Assembly (NCBI GenBank): GCA_963830065.1
Contig: CAWHLA010000006.1
Coordinates: 248,001 to 312,000 of the forward strand
DNA: 64,000 nt
Direction: 5' to 3'
DNA from: JACCZR01 sp963830065
GTDB lineage: Bacteria > Actinomycetota > Thermoleophilia > Solirubrobacterales > Thermoleophilaceae
The notes under the pieces are model-generated. The model saw nothing but the letters and a program-made list of their open reading frames with translations, was not told the origin of the DNA and did no database searches. The first letter of the stretch is position 1. The number at the start of each line of letters is the position of its first letter. The position numbers were made by a program, and so were the translations under genes. Below, one piece after another: positions 41,617-49,683 of this stretch.

Positions 41617-42936
41617 ATGCCCGAGGCCCGGTACGCGAAAAGCGGCGACGTGAGCATCGCCTACGTGACGGTGGGCGACGGCCCGATCAATCTGATCTGG
41701 GTCCCGACCTGGATCTCGCAGTGCGAGTACCTGTTCGAGGAGCCCTCGGTAGCCGCGGCCTTCGAGCGGCTGGGCGAGTTCGCGACGGTGGCGATCTTCG
41801 ACCGGCGCGGCAGCGGCCTGTCCGACCCCATCGCCGGAGCGCCCACCCTCGAGGAGCAGATGGACGACGTGCTGGCGGTGATGGACGCGGTGGGCTTCGA
41901 GGACGCCGCGGTGTCGGCCACGATCGAGGGCGGTCCCATGGGGTCGCTGTTCGCGGCCACCCACCCGGACCGCTGCACCCACCTGGTCCTGTACTCGGCC
42001 TTCGCCCGCTCGCGCTGGGCGCCCGACTACGACTTCACCTGGGATGACGATGAGGGCAGCGAGCGGGCGGCGCAGCTGGTGGCGAACTGGGGCCGGGGGC
42101 TGATGACCAGCGCGATCGCCGCCAGCCGGGTGAACGACCCGGATTTCATGGAGTGGGCCGCCCGCCTGGAGCGGCTGGCCGCCAGCCCCGCCACCGCGGC
42201 GCGGATCCTCGAGTTGATCGGGAAGTTCGACGTGCGCCACGTGCTCCCCTCGATCCGCGTGCCCACCCTGGTCCTGCACCGGCCCGAGGACGGCTTCCTC
42301 GACGTGCGCCACTCGCGCTACCTCGCCGAGCACATCCCCGACGCGCGGCTGGTCGAGCTCGAGGGCCGCGATCACCTCTTCTCCATGGGCGACGTCGACG
42401 CCCTCATCGGCGAGATCGAGGAGTTCCTCACCGGCAAGCGCCACGAGCGCGAGCCCGACCGGATGCTCGCCACCGTGCTGTTCACCGACATCTGCCGCTC
42501 GACCGAGCGCGCCGCGGAGATGGGCGACAGCGCGTGGCGCGGCCTGCTGGGCCGCCACGACGAGCTCGTCCGGCGCGAGCTGGCGCGGCACCGCGGCCGC
42601 GAGGTCAAGCACACGGGCGACGGCTTCCTGGCCACCTTCGACGGGCCCGCGCGGGGAGTTCGCTGCGCCTCGGCCATCAGCGAGGGGGTGAAGGGGCTCG
42701 GCATCGGGGTCCGGGCCGGCGTGCACACCGGCGAGCTGGAGATCCGAGACAGCGACGTGGGCGGGCTGGCGGTGCACATCGGCGCTCGCGTGATGGCCAA
42801 GGCAGGCGAGAACGAAGTGCTGGCCTCGTCGACGGTGAAGGATCTCGTCGTGGGCTCCGGGCTGGGCTTCGAGGACCGGGGTTCCCACGAATTGCGGGGA
42901 GTTCCCGGCGAATGGCGATTGTTCGCCGTCGCTTGA
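41617..42936 (+). CDS. Alpha/beta-hydrolase-cyclase fusion with a lost hydrolase nucleophile
   Basis: A 439-aa paralogue of the protein at 26517. The hydrolase domain keeps the fold (RYAKSGDVSIAYVTVGDGPI, FDRRGSGLSDPIAGAPTLEE, TLVLHRPEDGFLDVRHSRYL, LEGRDHLFSMGDV) but the nucleophile elbow reads SATIEGGPM: Ile stands where the paralogue has Ser in GVSEGGPM. The cyclase domain is intact by eye: FTDICRST and KHTGDGFLATFDGP metal Asp residues, GGLAVHIGARVMAKAGENEV. Thus the N-terminal domain is probably a non-catalytic ligand sensor of a cAMP/cGMP-forming enzyme. ATG start 23 nt from the divergent operon. Confidence 0.88.
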   Translation: MPEARYAKSGDVSIAYVTVGDGPINLIWVPTWISQCEYLFEEPSVAAAFERLGEFATVAIFDRRGSGLSDPIAGAPTLEEQMDDVLAVMDAVGFEDAAVSATIEGGPMGSLFAATHPDRCTHLVLYSAFARSRWAPDYDFTWDDDEGSERAAQLVANWGRGLMTSAIAASRVNDPDFMEWAARLERLAASPATAARILELIGKFDVRHVLPSIRVPTLVLHRPEDGFLDVRHSRYLAEHIPDARLVELEGRDHLFSMGDVDALIGEIEEFLTGKRHEREPDRMLATVLFTDICRSTERAAEMGDSAWRGLLGRHDELVRRELARHRGREVKHTGDGFLATFDGPARGVRCASAISEGVKGLGIGVRAGVHTGELEIRDSDVGGLAVHIGARVMAKAGENEVLASSTVKDLVVGSGLGFEDRGSHELRGVPGEWRLFAVA

Positions 42937-42947
42937 GTTGCCACCAC

Positions 42948-42959
42948 TTTCGGCCGAAA
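42948..42959. repeat. 12-bp perfect palindrome upstream of the first SpoIID-like gene
   Basis: TTTCGGCCGAAA lies 12 nt after the cyclase stop and 9 nt before the GTG at 42968. Its position fits an operator for the SpoIID pair; it is too short for a terminator on its own. Confidence 0.45.
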
Positions 42960-42967
42960 CGAGTGTT

Positions 42968-44335
42968 GTGACAGCGATGCGGCGCCCCACGCTCGCTCTG
43001 CTTTGCCTTGCCTTCGCGGCCGCCCCTGCGGCCGCCGACGCCGCGACCGTCCACATCGTGCGCGGCGGTGGCTTCGGGCACGGCGTGGGCCTCAGCCAGT
43101 ACGGCGCCTACGGCTACGCGAAGAACGGCCGCAGCTACGACACCATCGTCAAGCACTACTACCAGGGCACCTCGATCGAGCGGACCTCCTCCAGGGCCAC
43201 CCGGGTGTTGCTGGCCGCCAGCCGCTCGACGGTGCGCTTCCGGGGCGTGTCGCGGATCGGCCCGCGCTTCGCACGACCCGGCGCCACCTACACGGCCAAG
43301 CGCCGCGGCTCGAAGGTGGCGGTCTACTCGGGCAGGCGGCGGGTCGGGACCTTCTCCCGGGTCACCGTCTACCGCCCGCGCAAGGTCACCCGCCTGCTGG
43401 GCCGCGCGATGACCGGCGTCACCAGCGGCCGGTACCGAGGCAAGCTCGTGCTGCGCCCCGGCTCGAGCGGCGGAGTGACCGTCGTCAACGAGCTCGACAT
43501 CGACTCCTACGTCAAGGGCGTGGTGGCCGCCGAGATGCCGTCCTCCTGGGATCCCGAGGCGCTCAAGGCCCAGGCCGTGGCCGCTCGCTCCTACGCCCGC
43601 GCCTCCTCGCCTCGCTCGCGCGTGTTCGACCACTACCCCGACACGCGGTCGCAGGTCTACCGCGGCGTGGCCGGGGAGCGGCGCAGCACCAGCCGCGCCG
43701 TCAAGGCCACCGCGCGCCAGGTGCTCACCTACAACGGCGACGTGATCACCGCCTATTTCTTCTCCACCTCCGGCGGCCACACCGAGAACGTCGAGAACAT
43801 CTTCGGCGGCGACCCGCAGCCCTACCTGGTCGGCGTCGAGGACCGCTTCGACGACATCTCGCCGCGCCACCGCTGGAGCAAGCGCTTCTCCAGCTCGTCG
43901 CTGGACTCGCGCCTGGGCGCTCCGGGCAGCTACCGCGGGATCCGGGTCATCAGGCGCGGCGCCTCGCCGCGGATCATCCGGGCCGACGTGCTCGGCTCCA
44001 GCGGCTCGCGCCGCGTCACCGGCCCGCAGCTGCGCTCCCGCCTGGGCCTGTACGACGCGCCCTCGAGCTTCACCACCGCGTCGAGCTCGCAGGCCCGCCT
44101 GGCGCGGGTCGCCGGCCCCGGGCCCAGCGCCCGCAAGCCGCAGCTGGTGGGCCGCTTCTCCCCCGCCCCGTCCTCGCGGCGGCTGGTGGTCGAGCGCCGC
44201 GTCGGGCGGCGCTGGAAGCGCGTCGCGCGGGCGAAGCTCTCCCGTGCCGGGGCCTTCCGGGTAGAGCTGCGCCGCGGCGGCTTGTACCGCGCTCGCGCCG
44301 CGGGACTGACGGGCCCGACGGTCCGCATTCACTAG
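42968..44335 (+). CDS. SpoIID/LytB-domain protein, circularly permuted (paralogue 1)
   Basis: A 455-aa secreted protein (452 aa if the ATG at 42977 is used) with signal peptide RRPTLALLCLAFAAAPAAAD. The mature protein opens with GGGFGHGVGLSQYGAYGYAK and SYDTIVKHYYQGTSIE, the part that normally closes SpoIID domains; the usual first half comes later: VVNELDIDSYVKGVVAAEMP, SWDPEALKAQAVAARSYARA (catalytic Glu region AEMP) and AYFFSTSGGHTENVENIFGG. So the domain order is permuted. SpoIID proteins are lytic transglycosylases cutting denuded peptidoglycan; here an envelope-remodelling role is likely. About 150 C-terminal residues are Arg/Ser-rich. Confidence 0.85.
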   Translation: MTAMRRPTLALLCLAFAAAPAAADAATVHIVRGGGFGHGVGLSQYGAYGYAKNGRSYDTIVKHYYQGTSIERTSSRATRVLLAASRSTVRFRGVSRIGPRFARPGATYTAKRRGSKVAVYSGRRRVGTFSRVTVYRPRKVTRLLGRAMTGVTSGRYRGKLVLRPGSSGGVTVVNELDIDSYVKGVVAAEMPSSWDPEALKAQAVAARSYARASSPRSRVFDHYPDTRSQVYRGVAGERRSTSRAVKATARQVLTYNGDVITAYFFSTSGGHTENVENIFGGDPQPYLVGVEDRFDDISPRHRWSKRFSSSSLDSRLGAPGSYRGIRVIRRGASPRIIRADVLGSSGSRRVTGPQLRSRLGLYDAPSSFTTASSSQARLARVAGPGPSARKPQLVGRFSPAPSSRRLVVERRVGRRWKRVARAKLSRAGAFRVELRRGGLYRARAAGLTGPTVRIH

Positions 44336-44345
44336 ACCTCACCCG

Positions 44346-45668
44346 GTGCTTCGCCCGCTGTTGGTCCTGGCGCCCCTCGTCGTGCCCGCGGCGCCGCCGC
44401 CCGACGCCCAGACCCTGCACGTGATCAAAGCGGCCGGATTCGGGCACGGAGTCGGCCTCAGCCAGTTCGGCGCCTACGGCTTCGCCCGCCGCGGGCGCGA
44501 CTACCGGCGCATCCTCCGGCACTACTACCGCGGCACCGACCTGACCCGGATCGCGCCTCGCGAGACCAGCGTTCTGGTGCGGCGGGGCTACTCCGCCGCC
44601 AGCTTCCGCGGCGCCGGCAAGATCGGCGACCGCAAGGCTCGCCCCAACGTGACCTACACCGCCCGGCCCGGCGGCCCGGGCGTGCTGCTGTTCCGGGGCC
44701 GCAAGCGGGTGGGGCGCTTCACCGCGCCGCTGCGCATCTCGCGGCGCGGCGGGCCGGTGCAGCTGCTGGGCAAGGCCGACACCGGCGTGGCCGACGGCAG
44801 CTACCGAGGCTCCCTGGTGCTGCACCGGGCCCGAGGCGGGCTGGCGGTGGTCAACGAGCTGGCCCTGGACGACTACGTCCAGGGCGTGGTGGCGGGCGAG
44901 ATGCCCGCGAACTGGCACCCCGAGGCGCTGAAGTCGCAGGCGGTCGCGGCCCGCTCCTACGCCGTGTCCTCGCCGCCCCGGTCGAAGATCTACGCCCACC
45001 TCCCGGACACCCGCTCCCAGGTCTACACCGGCGTGACCGGCGAGCAGCCCGAGTCGACCGCCGCGGTTCAGGCCACCTCCCGCCAGGTGCTGACCTACCG
45101 CGGCGACCCGATCACCGCCTTCTTCTTCTCCACCTCCGGCGGCCGGACCGAGAACGCCGAGAACTCGTTCGTGGACTCCGGGCCGCAGCCCTACCTGGTG
45201 AGCGTGCCCGACCCCTACGACCGCATCTCGCCCCGTCACCGCTCCGAGCTGCGCTACTCCGGCCGCGAGATGGCCAGGCGCCTGAGGAGCCGCACCGCGG
45301 GTCGCTTCGTGCGCGTGCAGGTGACCAAGCGCGGCGTCTCTCCCCGGATCGTGCGCGCGCAGATCGTGGGCACGAAGGGCGCCGCGCCGATCGACGGCGG
45401 CCGGCTGCGGACGCTGCTCGACCTGCCCGACACCTGGGCCAGCTTCTACAAGGTGGTGAGTTGGGGTGGGCGCGGCCGAATCGCGGGCTGGTTCGAGCCT
45501 CGGCGCTCGAGCCGAGTGGTGATCGAGCGGCGCGTGCGGGGGAGGTGGCGGCGCTCGGCGCGCGCGCCGATGTCGTTCAGCGGCGACTTCTCGGTGAAGG
45601 TGCGCCGACGGGGCGTGTACCGAGCGCGCGCGGGGAAGGTGACCGGCCCGGTCGTGCGTTCTCGCTAG
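44346..45668 (+). CDS. SpoIID/LytB-domain protein, circularly permuted (paralogue 2)
   Basis: A 440-aa secreted paralogue of the preceding gene with the same permuted order: signal LRPLLVLAPLVVPAAPPPDA, AAGFGHGVGLSQFGAYGFAR, YRRILRHYYRGTDLT, later VVNELALDDYVQGVVAGEMP, NWHPEALKSQAVAARSYAVS and AFFFSTSGGRTENAENSFVD. GTG start 10 nt after the first gene. Both keep the AEMP/GEMP catalytic glutamate, the QAVAARSYA helix and the SGG-TE metal/substrate motif, so both look active. The stop shares CTAG with the convergent membrane gene. A tandem duplication with clear divergence. Confidence 0.85.
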   Translation: MLRPLLVLAPLVVPAAPPPDAQTLHVIKAAGFGHGVGLSQFGAYGFARRGRDYRRILRHYYRGTDLTRIAPRETSVLVRRGYSAASFRGAGKIGDRKARPNVTYTARPGGPGVLLFRGRKRVGRFTAPLRISRRGGPVQLLGKADTGVADGSYRGSLVLHRARGGLAVVNELALDDYVQGVVAGEMPANWHPEALKSQAVAARSYAVSSPPRSKIYAHLPDTRSQVYTGVTGEQPESTAAVQATSRQVLTYRGDPITAFFFSTSGGRTENAENSFVDSGPQPYLVSVPDPYDRISPRHRSELRYSGREMARRLRSRTAGRFVRVQVTKRGVSPRIVRAQIVGTKGAAPIDGGRLRTLLDLPDTWASFYKVVSWGGRGRIAGWFEPRRSSRVVIERRVRGRWRRSARAPMSFSGDFSVKVRRRGVYRARAGKVTGPVVRSR

Positions 45669-46027
45669 CGCGGAGCTTGCGGGCGAGCCGCAAGCAGCCC
45701 CACGCCCGCGGCCGTGACGACTCCCAGCACGGGAATGGCGACCTTCGCCGCGCGTTGGCCCAGCACGAGCTCGAACAGCGGCACAGGATCGCCGACCCGC
45801 TCGCCGAGAGGGGCGAGCGGACAGTCGCCGTGGTTGGCGGCCACCACGGCTCCCTCGCCGACGAGGCCCGCGATGGCCCAGCGCAGCAGCCGATCTCGGC
45901 GGCGGGCGATCGCGCACCACCACACGTACCCGATCGACGCCAGGAACCCCATGGTGATCAGCGCGTGAGCCGCCCGCCAAGCGACCACCAAAGGGGTGAG
46001 ACGAACGCGTTTACGTGCCACCGGCAC
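45665..46027 (-). CDS. Small membrane protein (DUF2784-like, tentative)
   Basis: A 120-aa protein with about three hydrophobic segments: AAHALITMGFLASIGYVWWC, LRWAIAGLVGEGAVVAANHG and KVAIPVLGVVTAAGVGLLAA. The motif NHGDCPLAPLGERVGDPVPL between helices 2 and 3 resembles the Cys/Pro loop of DUF2784-type proteins; I am not certain of the family. Two GTG starts two codons apart are possible (46027 or 46021). It lies downstream of ychF beyond a strong hairpin and ends on CTAG shared with the second SpoIID gene. Confidence 0.6.
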   Translation of the reverse strand: MPVARKRVRLTPLVVAWRAAHALITMGFLASIGYVWWCAIARRRDRLLRWAIAGLVGEGAVVAANHGDCPLAPLGERVGDPVPLFELVLGQRAAKVAIPVLGVVTAAGVGLLAARPQAPR

Positions 46028-46043
46028 ACCCTGAGCCTCTCAA

Positions 46044-46061
46044 GGCGCCCCGGAGGGCGCC
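46044..46061 (-). terminator. GC hairpin just after ychF
   Basis: GGCGCCC-CGGA-GGGCGCC, 7-bp perfect stem and 4-nt loop, 3 nt after the ychF stop on the minus strand, with no T run after it. It may attenuate transcription into the downstream membrane gene. Confidence 0.4.
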
Positions 46062-46064
46062 AGG

Positions 46065-47150
46065 TCAGCTCGGCGTGAAGCGGAAGGTGGCCACGTCGCC
46101 GTCGCGCATCTCGTAGTCGCGTCCCTCGACCCTCAGCAGCGCCTGCTCGCGGGCGGCCGTGTAGCCGCCCACCCTGACCAGCTCGTCCCAGGGGACGATC
46201 TCGGCGGCCACGAACCCCCGCTCGATGTCGGTATGCACCGCGCCGGCGGCCGGGCGCGCGCGGGTGCCGGCGGGGATGGCTCGCGCGCGGGCCTCCTTTT
46301 CCTGGCCCGCCGTGAAGTAGGTGATCAGCGAGAGCAGCGCGAAGGCCTCGCGGACCACCGTGGTCAGGCCCGACTCCTCGACGCCCAGGTCGTCGCGCAT
46401 CGCCGTCGCGTCCTCGTCGCCGAGCTCGGCCAGCTCGGCGTCCAGGCGGGCGCTCACCGCGGTGGCGCGGGCGTAGCCCCCGGCGGCGTGCTCGGCCAGC
46501 GCGGCGGGCGGCTCCAGCGGCTCGCCCTCGGCCACGTTGGCCACGTAGAGCACGGGCTTCGCGGTCAGTGCGCTGAGCTGGCGCGGGCCCGCCGGGGCGT
46601 CCGCAGGGTCGGGCACCGTACGGGCCGGGCGGCCCGCCTTCAGCGCCTCGACCACCTCCTCCAGCCACGCCGCCTCGGCCTGCAGCTCCTTGTCCAGCGA
46701 GCGCGCCTGGCGCGACACGCGCTCCAGCCGCCGCTCGGCGGTGTCGAGGTCGGCCATCAGCAGCTCGGTCTCGACCGCTTCGACGTCGGAGATCGGGTCG
46801 ACAGCGCCCTCGGGGTGGACCACCTGGGCGTCGTCGTGCGCGCGCACCACGTGCAGCAGCGCGTCGGTCTCGCGGATGTTGCCCAGGAAGCGGTTGCCGA
46901 GACCCTCGCCCTGATGGGCGCCGCGGACCAGGCCGGCGATGTCGTGGAACTCGATCGACTCGTGCACGATCGGCCGCGCCCCGATCGTCTCGGCGACCGC
47001 CTCCAGCCGCTCGTCAGGCACCGGGACCACGGCCACGTTGGGCTCGACGGTTGTGAACGGGTAGTTGGCCGCCTGGGCCCCGGCAGCGGTGAGCGCGTTG
47101 AACAGGGACGACTTGCCCGCGTTGGGCAGCCCGACGATCCCGACCTTCAT
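46065..47150 (-). CDS. ychF: Redox-regulated ATPase YchF (Obg-family)
   Basis: A 361-aa OLA1/YchF P-loop protein: G1 GLPNAGKSSLFNAL at residues 7-20, G2/G3 region IEFHDIAGLVRGAHQGEGLG with NRFLGNIRETDALLHVVRAH, the NVAE variant of the G4 base motif (KPVLYVANVAEGEPL) that makes YchF prefer ATP, and the C-terminal TGS domain (LITYFTAGQEKEARARAIPA, TDIERGFVAAEIVPWDEL). Cytosolic, involved in stress response and ribosome interaction. ATG overlaps the PAP2 stop (ATGA). Confidence 0.96.
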   Translation of the reverse strand: MKVGIVGLPNAGKSSLFNALTAAGAQAANYPFTTVEPNVAVVPVPDERLEAVAETIGARPIVHESIEFHDIAGLVRGAHQGEGLGNRFLGNIRETDALLHVVRAHDDAQVVHPEGAVDPISDVEAVETELLMADLDTAERRLERVSRQARSLDKELQAEAAWLEEVVEALKAGRPARTVPDPADAPAGPRQLSALTAKPVLYVANVAEGEPLEPPAALAEHAAGGYARATAVSARLDAELAELGDEDATAMRDDLGVEESGLTTVVREAFALLSLITYFTAGQEKEARARAIPAGTRARPAAGAVHTDIERGFVAAEIVPWDELVRVGGYTAAREQALLRVEGRDYEMRDGDVATFRFTPS

Positions 47151-47587
47151 GGCGTCAGGCGGGCCAGCGCGTGGCCCAGGGCGGCGCCGGCCACCGTGTC
47201 GGAGGGGTAGTGGAGCCCGAGGAACGGGCGGCTGAGTGCGACCACGGAAGCCAGCGCGTAGGCCGGCCTGCCGCCGAACCCCCGCGCCGCCGCGAACGAG
47301 GTCGAGGCGTGGGCCGAGGGGTAGGACAGCTCGGACACCGTGGACATCAGCTGCGGGAGGTCCTCGAACACCGGACGGTCGCGGCGCAAGGTGAGCTTTA
47401 TCGCGGAGGTCACGAACTGGGTGGCGGCCACGGCCCTGATGGTGTGCAGGTAGCGGTGTCGGCGCGGCGGGTCGAGGATCGCGCCGATCAGCGCGATCCC
47501 GTGCCACAGGTAGGCGTGCTCGGTCACCCGCCCGAGAGCGATGGCCGCGGACTCGGACCCCGGCGTGTGGCCGCGAGTGCGCAGCAC
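47147..47587 (-). CDS. PAP2-family phosphatase (start uncertain)
   Basis: A 146-aa membrane phosphatase with the PAP2 motifs: KLTLRRDRP (motif 1, Lys-Arg-Pro), YPSAHASTSFA (motif 2, catalytic His with Ala in place of the usual Gly) and SRPFLGLHYPSDTVAGA (motif 3, Arg-His-Asp). It should dephosphorylate a lipid phosphate at the membrane. The frame looks homologous upstream of the GTG at 47587 (TLSALDLALLRVLRTRGH), but no ATG/GTG/TTG exists there; a CTG at 47617 or 47608 could be the true start. Coupled to ychF by ATGA. Confidence 0.82.
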   Translation of the reverse strand: MLRTRGHTPGSESAAIALGRVTEHAYLWHGIALIGAILDPPRRHRYLHTIRAVAATQFVTSAIKLTLRRDRPVFEDLPQLMSTVSELSYPSAHASTSFAAARGFGGRPAYALASVVALSRPFLGLHYPSDTVAGAALGHALARLTP

Positions 47588-47630
47588 GCGGAGGAGCGCC
47601 AGATCCAGTGCGCTCAGCGTTCTACGGGCG

Positions 47631-47852
47631 CTAGAAGCCGACGCGGTGCTCTTCGGTCTCGACCCGGACGTAGACGATCTGCGACAGGTCGAGTGATACG
47701 TCGGAGTCCTCGGTCTTCAGTTCGTGCCAGCGGTCCGCGCCCTCGTCGGCGAGCGCGTCGGTCAGGCCCTTCAGCGGCTCGTCGGACACCCGGAGGGCCA
47801 GCGATTGGCCGCCCTGGAAGCCGATGTCCACGCGGTTGGGGCGATCGGCCAT
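47631..47852 (-). CDS. Small conserved-looking protein of unknown function
   Basis: A 73-aa acidic soluble protein: RVDIGFQGGQSLALRVSDEP, ALADEGADRWHELKTEDSDV and IVYVRVETEEHRVGF. The predicted pattern beta-beta-alpha-beta-beta resembles a small domain of about 70 residues. ATG overlaps the epimerase stop (TGATG), so it is translated with methylmalonyl-CoA epimerase. No family recognised. Confidence 0.65.
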   Translation of the reverse strand: MADRPNRVDIGFQGGQSLALRVSDEPLKGLTDALADEGADRWHELKTEDSDVSLDLSQIVYVRVETEEHRVGF

Positions 47853-48262
47853 CAGTGCGCCTCCGCCGGCTCGACGATCTCGGTGAGCACGCCGCCCGTG
47901 GCCTTGGGGTGCACGAAGGCGACGCGGCTGCCGCGGATTCCGGTGCGGGGCTGCTCGTCGATCAGCCGCAGGCCGGCCTCGCGAAGCTCGTCGAGGCGGG
48001 AGTCGATGTCGTCGGTCTGGTAGGCGACGTGGTGCAGTCCGGGGCCGTTTCGCTCCAGGAACTTGCCCACCGCCGTGTCGGCGGCCAGCGGGCTGATCAG
48101 CTCCACGTGGCCCTCGCCGATCTCCAGCAGCACGGCGTTCACGCCCTGCTCCTCCACGGTCTCGCGGTGCTGCTCGCGCATGCCGAGGCGGTCGCGGTAG
48201 AGGGTCACGGCCTCGTCGATGTCCTCGACGGCGACTCCGATGTGGTCGATGCGCCCGAACAC
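47852..48262 (-). CDS. Methylmalonyl-CoA epimerase (VOC fold)
   Basis: A 136-aa vicinal-oxygen-chelate protein: RIDHIGVAVEDIDEAVTLYR (first metal His), EEQGVNAVLLEIGEGHVELI (Glu ligand region), GLHHVAYQTDDIDSRLDELR (second His) and VAFVHPKATGGVLTEIVEP with the final Glu. The HPKATGG..EI(V) ending is the methylmalonyl-CoA epimerase signature. It racemises 2-methylmalonyl-CoA in propionyl-CoA metabolism; the mutase is not in the window. I take the GTG at 48262 where the domain begins; TAGTCT lies 10 nt before it. Confidence 0.88.
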   Translation of the reverse strand: MFGRIDHIGVAVEDIDEAVTLYRDRLGMREQHRETVEEQGVNAVLLEIGEGHVELISPLAADTAVGKFLERNGPGLHHVAYQTDDIDSRLDELREAGLRLIDEQPRTGIRGSRVAFVHPKATGGVLTEIVEPAEAH

Positions 48263-48272
48263 GAGGGCGCTG

Positions 48273-48278
48273 AGACTA
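48273..48278 (-). promoter_or_regulatory. -10 for the epimerase gene, formed by a stop codon
   Basis: TAGTCT, 10-nt spacer, GTG at 48262. TAG (48278-48276) is the stop of the upstream FtsH-tail-like gene. Confidence 0.45.
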
Positions 48279-48584
48279 CTGATCGTCGGGAAGCCGCTCC
48301 GCCGCCGCGACCGTGGCCGGGCCGGGCTCGGGCGCGGGAGTCGGGGCGGACCCGTTCTCACCCTTGTAGGAGGCCACGATGCGCTCGATGTCCTCCCGCT
48401 CCAGCACCTCGTTCTGCAGCAGGGTGAAGGCGAAGCCCTCCAGCAGCGTGCGGTTCTCCGACACCAGCGCCAGCGCGCGGCGGTGGGCCAGGTCGGTGAT
48501 GTACTGCTGCTCCTCGTCGACCATGCGCCGGGTCGAATCCGACAAGTCCTCGAAACCGGACAGGAAGGAGCCGAGCGTCAGCAC
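48276..48584 (-). CDS. Orphan FtsH/M41 C-terminal-like helical protein
   Basis: A 102-aa protein resembling the C-terminal helical part of peptidase M41 (FtsH): SDSTRRMVDEEQQYITDLAH, RRALALVSENRTLLEGFAFT and LLQNEVLEREDIERIVASYK, then a Pro/Ala linker. The AAA+ ATPase, HEXXH zinc site and membrane anchor are all missing. It may be a remnant of an ftsH copy or an independent adaptor. GTG start; 19 nt separate it from the stop of the nicotinate phosphoribosyltransferase gene. Not an active protease. Confidence 0.65.
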   Translation of the reverse strand: MLTLGSFLSGFEDLSDSTRRMVDEEQQYITDLAHRRALALVSENRTLLEGFAFTLLQNEVLEREDIERIVASYKGENGSAPTPAPEPGPATVAAAERLPDDQ

Positions 48585-48603
48585 TGGGACCCCTATCGGC
48601 CGG

Positions 48604-49683
48604 TCAGGTCACCGGCTGAAGCCGCGGGTTCGGATGTAGGCGCCTTCCCACCTTCGCGCCGGGCTTGCCGTTCACCTGGACGACGTCGGCGGTGTAGTCG
48701 TTGGAGCCCCGCACCAGCGACGAGCCCACGCCGTAGGAGTCCACCGGCGCTCCCACCGCTTCGAACTCGCGGATTCGCCGGGCGTCGAAGCCGCCGCTGG
48801 CCACGATCCTCACGCGCTCGTGTCCGGCCGCGTCCAGCGCCTCGCGCACGCGCTCGACCAGGCGCACGTTGACGCCGGTGGGGTCGAACTCGCCCATCTC
48901 GCTCCACAGGGCCCGGTCCACCAGCGTGCCCGAGGTGTCCAGGCGCACGCCCCAGAGGTCATCGCCAAGGGCGTCGGCCACCTCGAGCGTGGTGCGCACC
49001 GAGTCGTTCTCGAAGTCCACCAGCACCACCACGTTCATCTGGTCGGCGAAGCGCCGGGCGAAGGCCTTGGCCGCGGCCGCGGTGTCGCCCTCGTAGGCGG
49101 CGATCAGCCCGTGCGGGACCGTGCCCACGCCGCGCCCGCCCCACCAGCTCGCCTGAGCATCGGTGGAGACACCGATCGCACCGGCCACGTGGGCGGCCCA
49201 GCCGTCACCGGTCTGCACCAGCCAGTGGTCGTGGCGGGCGGGGAAGTAGAGGATCGGCTTCTCGTTGGCCGCCTCGACAACCTCCTTGACGTTGCGCATG
49301 ATCAGCGTGCGGCGGGCCAGCGAGCCCAGGTACACCGTCTCCAGGTGGGCGAACAGCGCGTAGTCGCCCTCGATGGTCATCACCGCCTCCCAGGGCGAGA
49401 TCTCGTCGCCCTCGTGCAGGGCGTGAACCTCCAGCTGGTCCCAGCCGCTGCCGTCGTGGCCGGCGCACAGCTTGAGGATCGCGATCGCCTCGTCGATGCC
49501 GCCGAGCACGGAGTCCTTGCGCTGGAAGACCTGCATCAAGACGCGCGGGTGCCTGTCCTCGCGCTCGAGCAGCTCGCGGGTGTAGTTGAAGTAGGCGTCG
49601 GAGTAGTAGCCCTCCCGGATGCGCTCGACCGGAAGCCGGAACACCTCCGGCGCCAGGCGCTCGCGGACGGCGGGCGCGGCCAT
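48604..49683 (-). CDS. pncB: Nicotinate phosphoribosyltransferase
   Basis: A 359-aa type II phosphoribosyltransferase of the NAD salvage route, turning nicotinate and PRPP into nicotinate mononucleotide. REGYYSDAYFNYTRELLERE, HEGDEISPWEAVMTIEGDYA, AHLETVYLGSLARRTLIMRN, GVSTDAQASWWGGRGVGTVP, DTSGTLVDRALWSEMGEF, ASGGFDARRIREFEAVGAPV and DSYGVGSSLVRGSNDYTADV are the family blocks. The short form (about 360 aa) fits the archaeal/actinobacterial subgroup. ATG overlaps the DUF1385 stop (TGATG). Confidence 0.92.
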   Translation of the reverse strand: MAAPAVRERLAPEVFRLPVERIREGYYSDAYFNYTRELLEREDRHPRVLMQVFQRKDSVLGGIDEAIAILKLCAGHDGSGWDQLEVHALHEGDEISPWEAVMTIEGDYALFAHLETVYLGSLARRTLIMRNVKEVVEAANEKPILYFPARHDHWLVQTGDGWAAHVAGAIGVSTDAQASWWGGRGVGTVPHGLIAAYEGDTAAAAKAFARRFADQMNVVVLVDFENDSVRTTLEVADALGDDLWGVRLDTSGTLVDRALWSEMGEFDPTGVNVRLVERVREALDAAGHERVRIVASGGFDARRIREFEAVGAPVDSYGVGSSLVRGSNDYTADVVQVNGKPGAKVGRRLHPNPRLQPVT

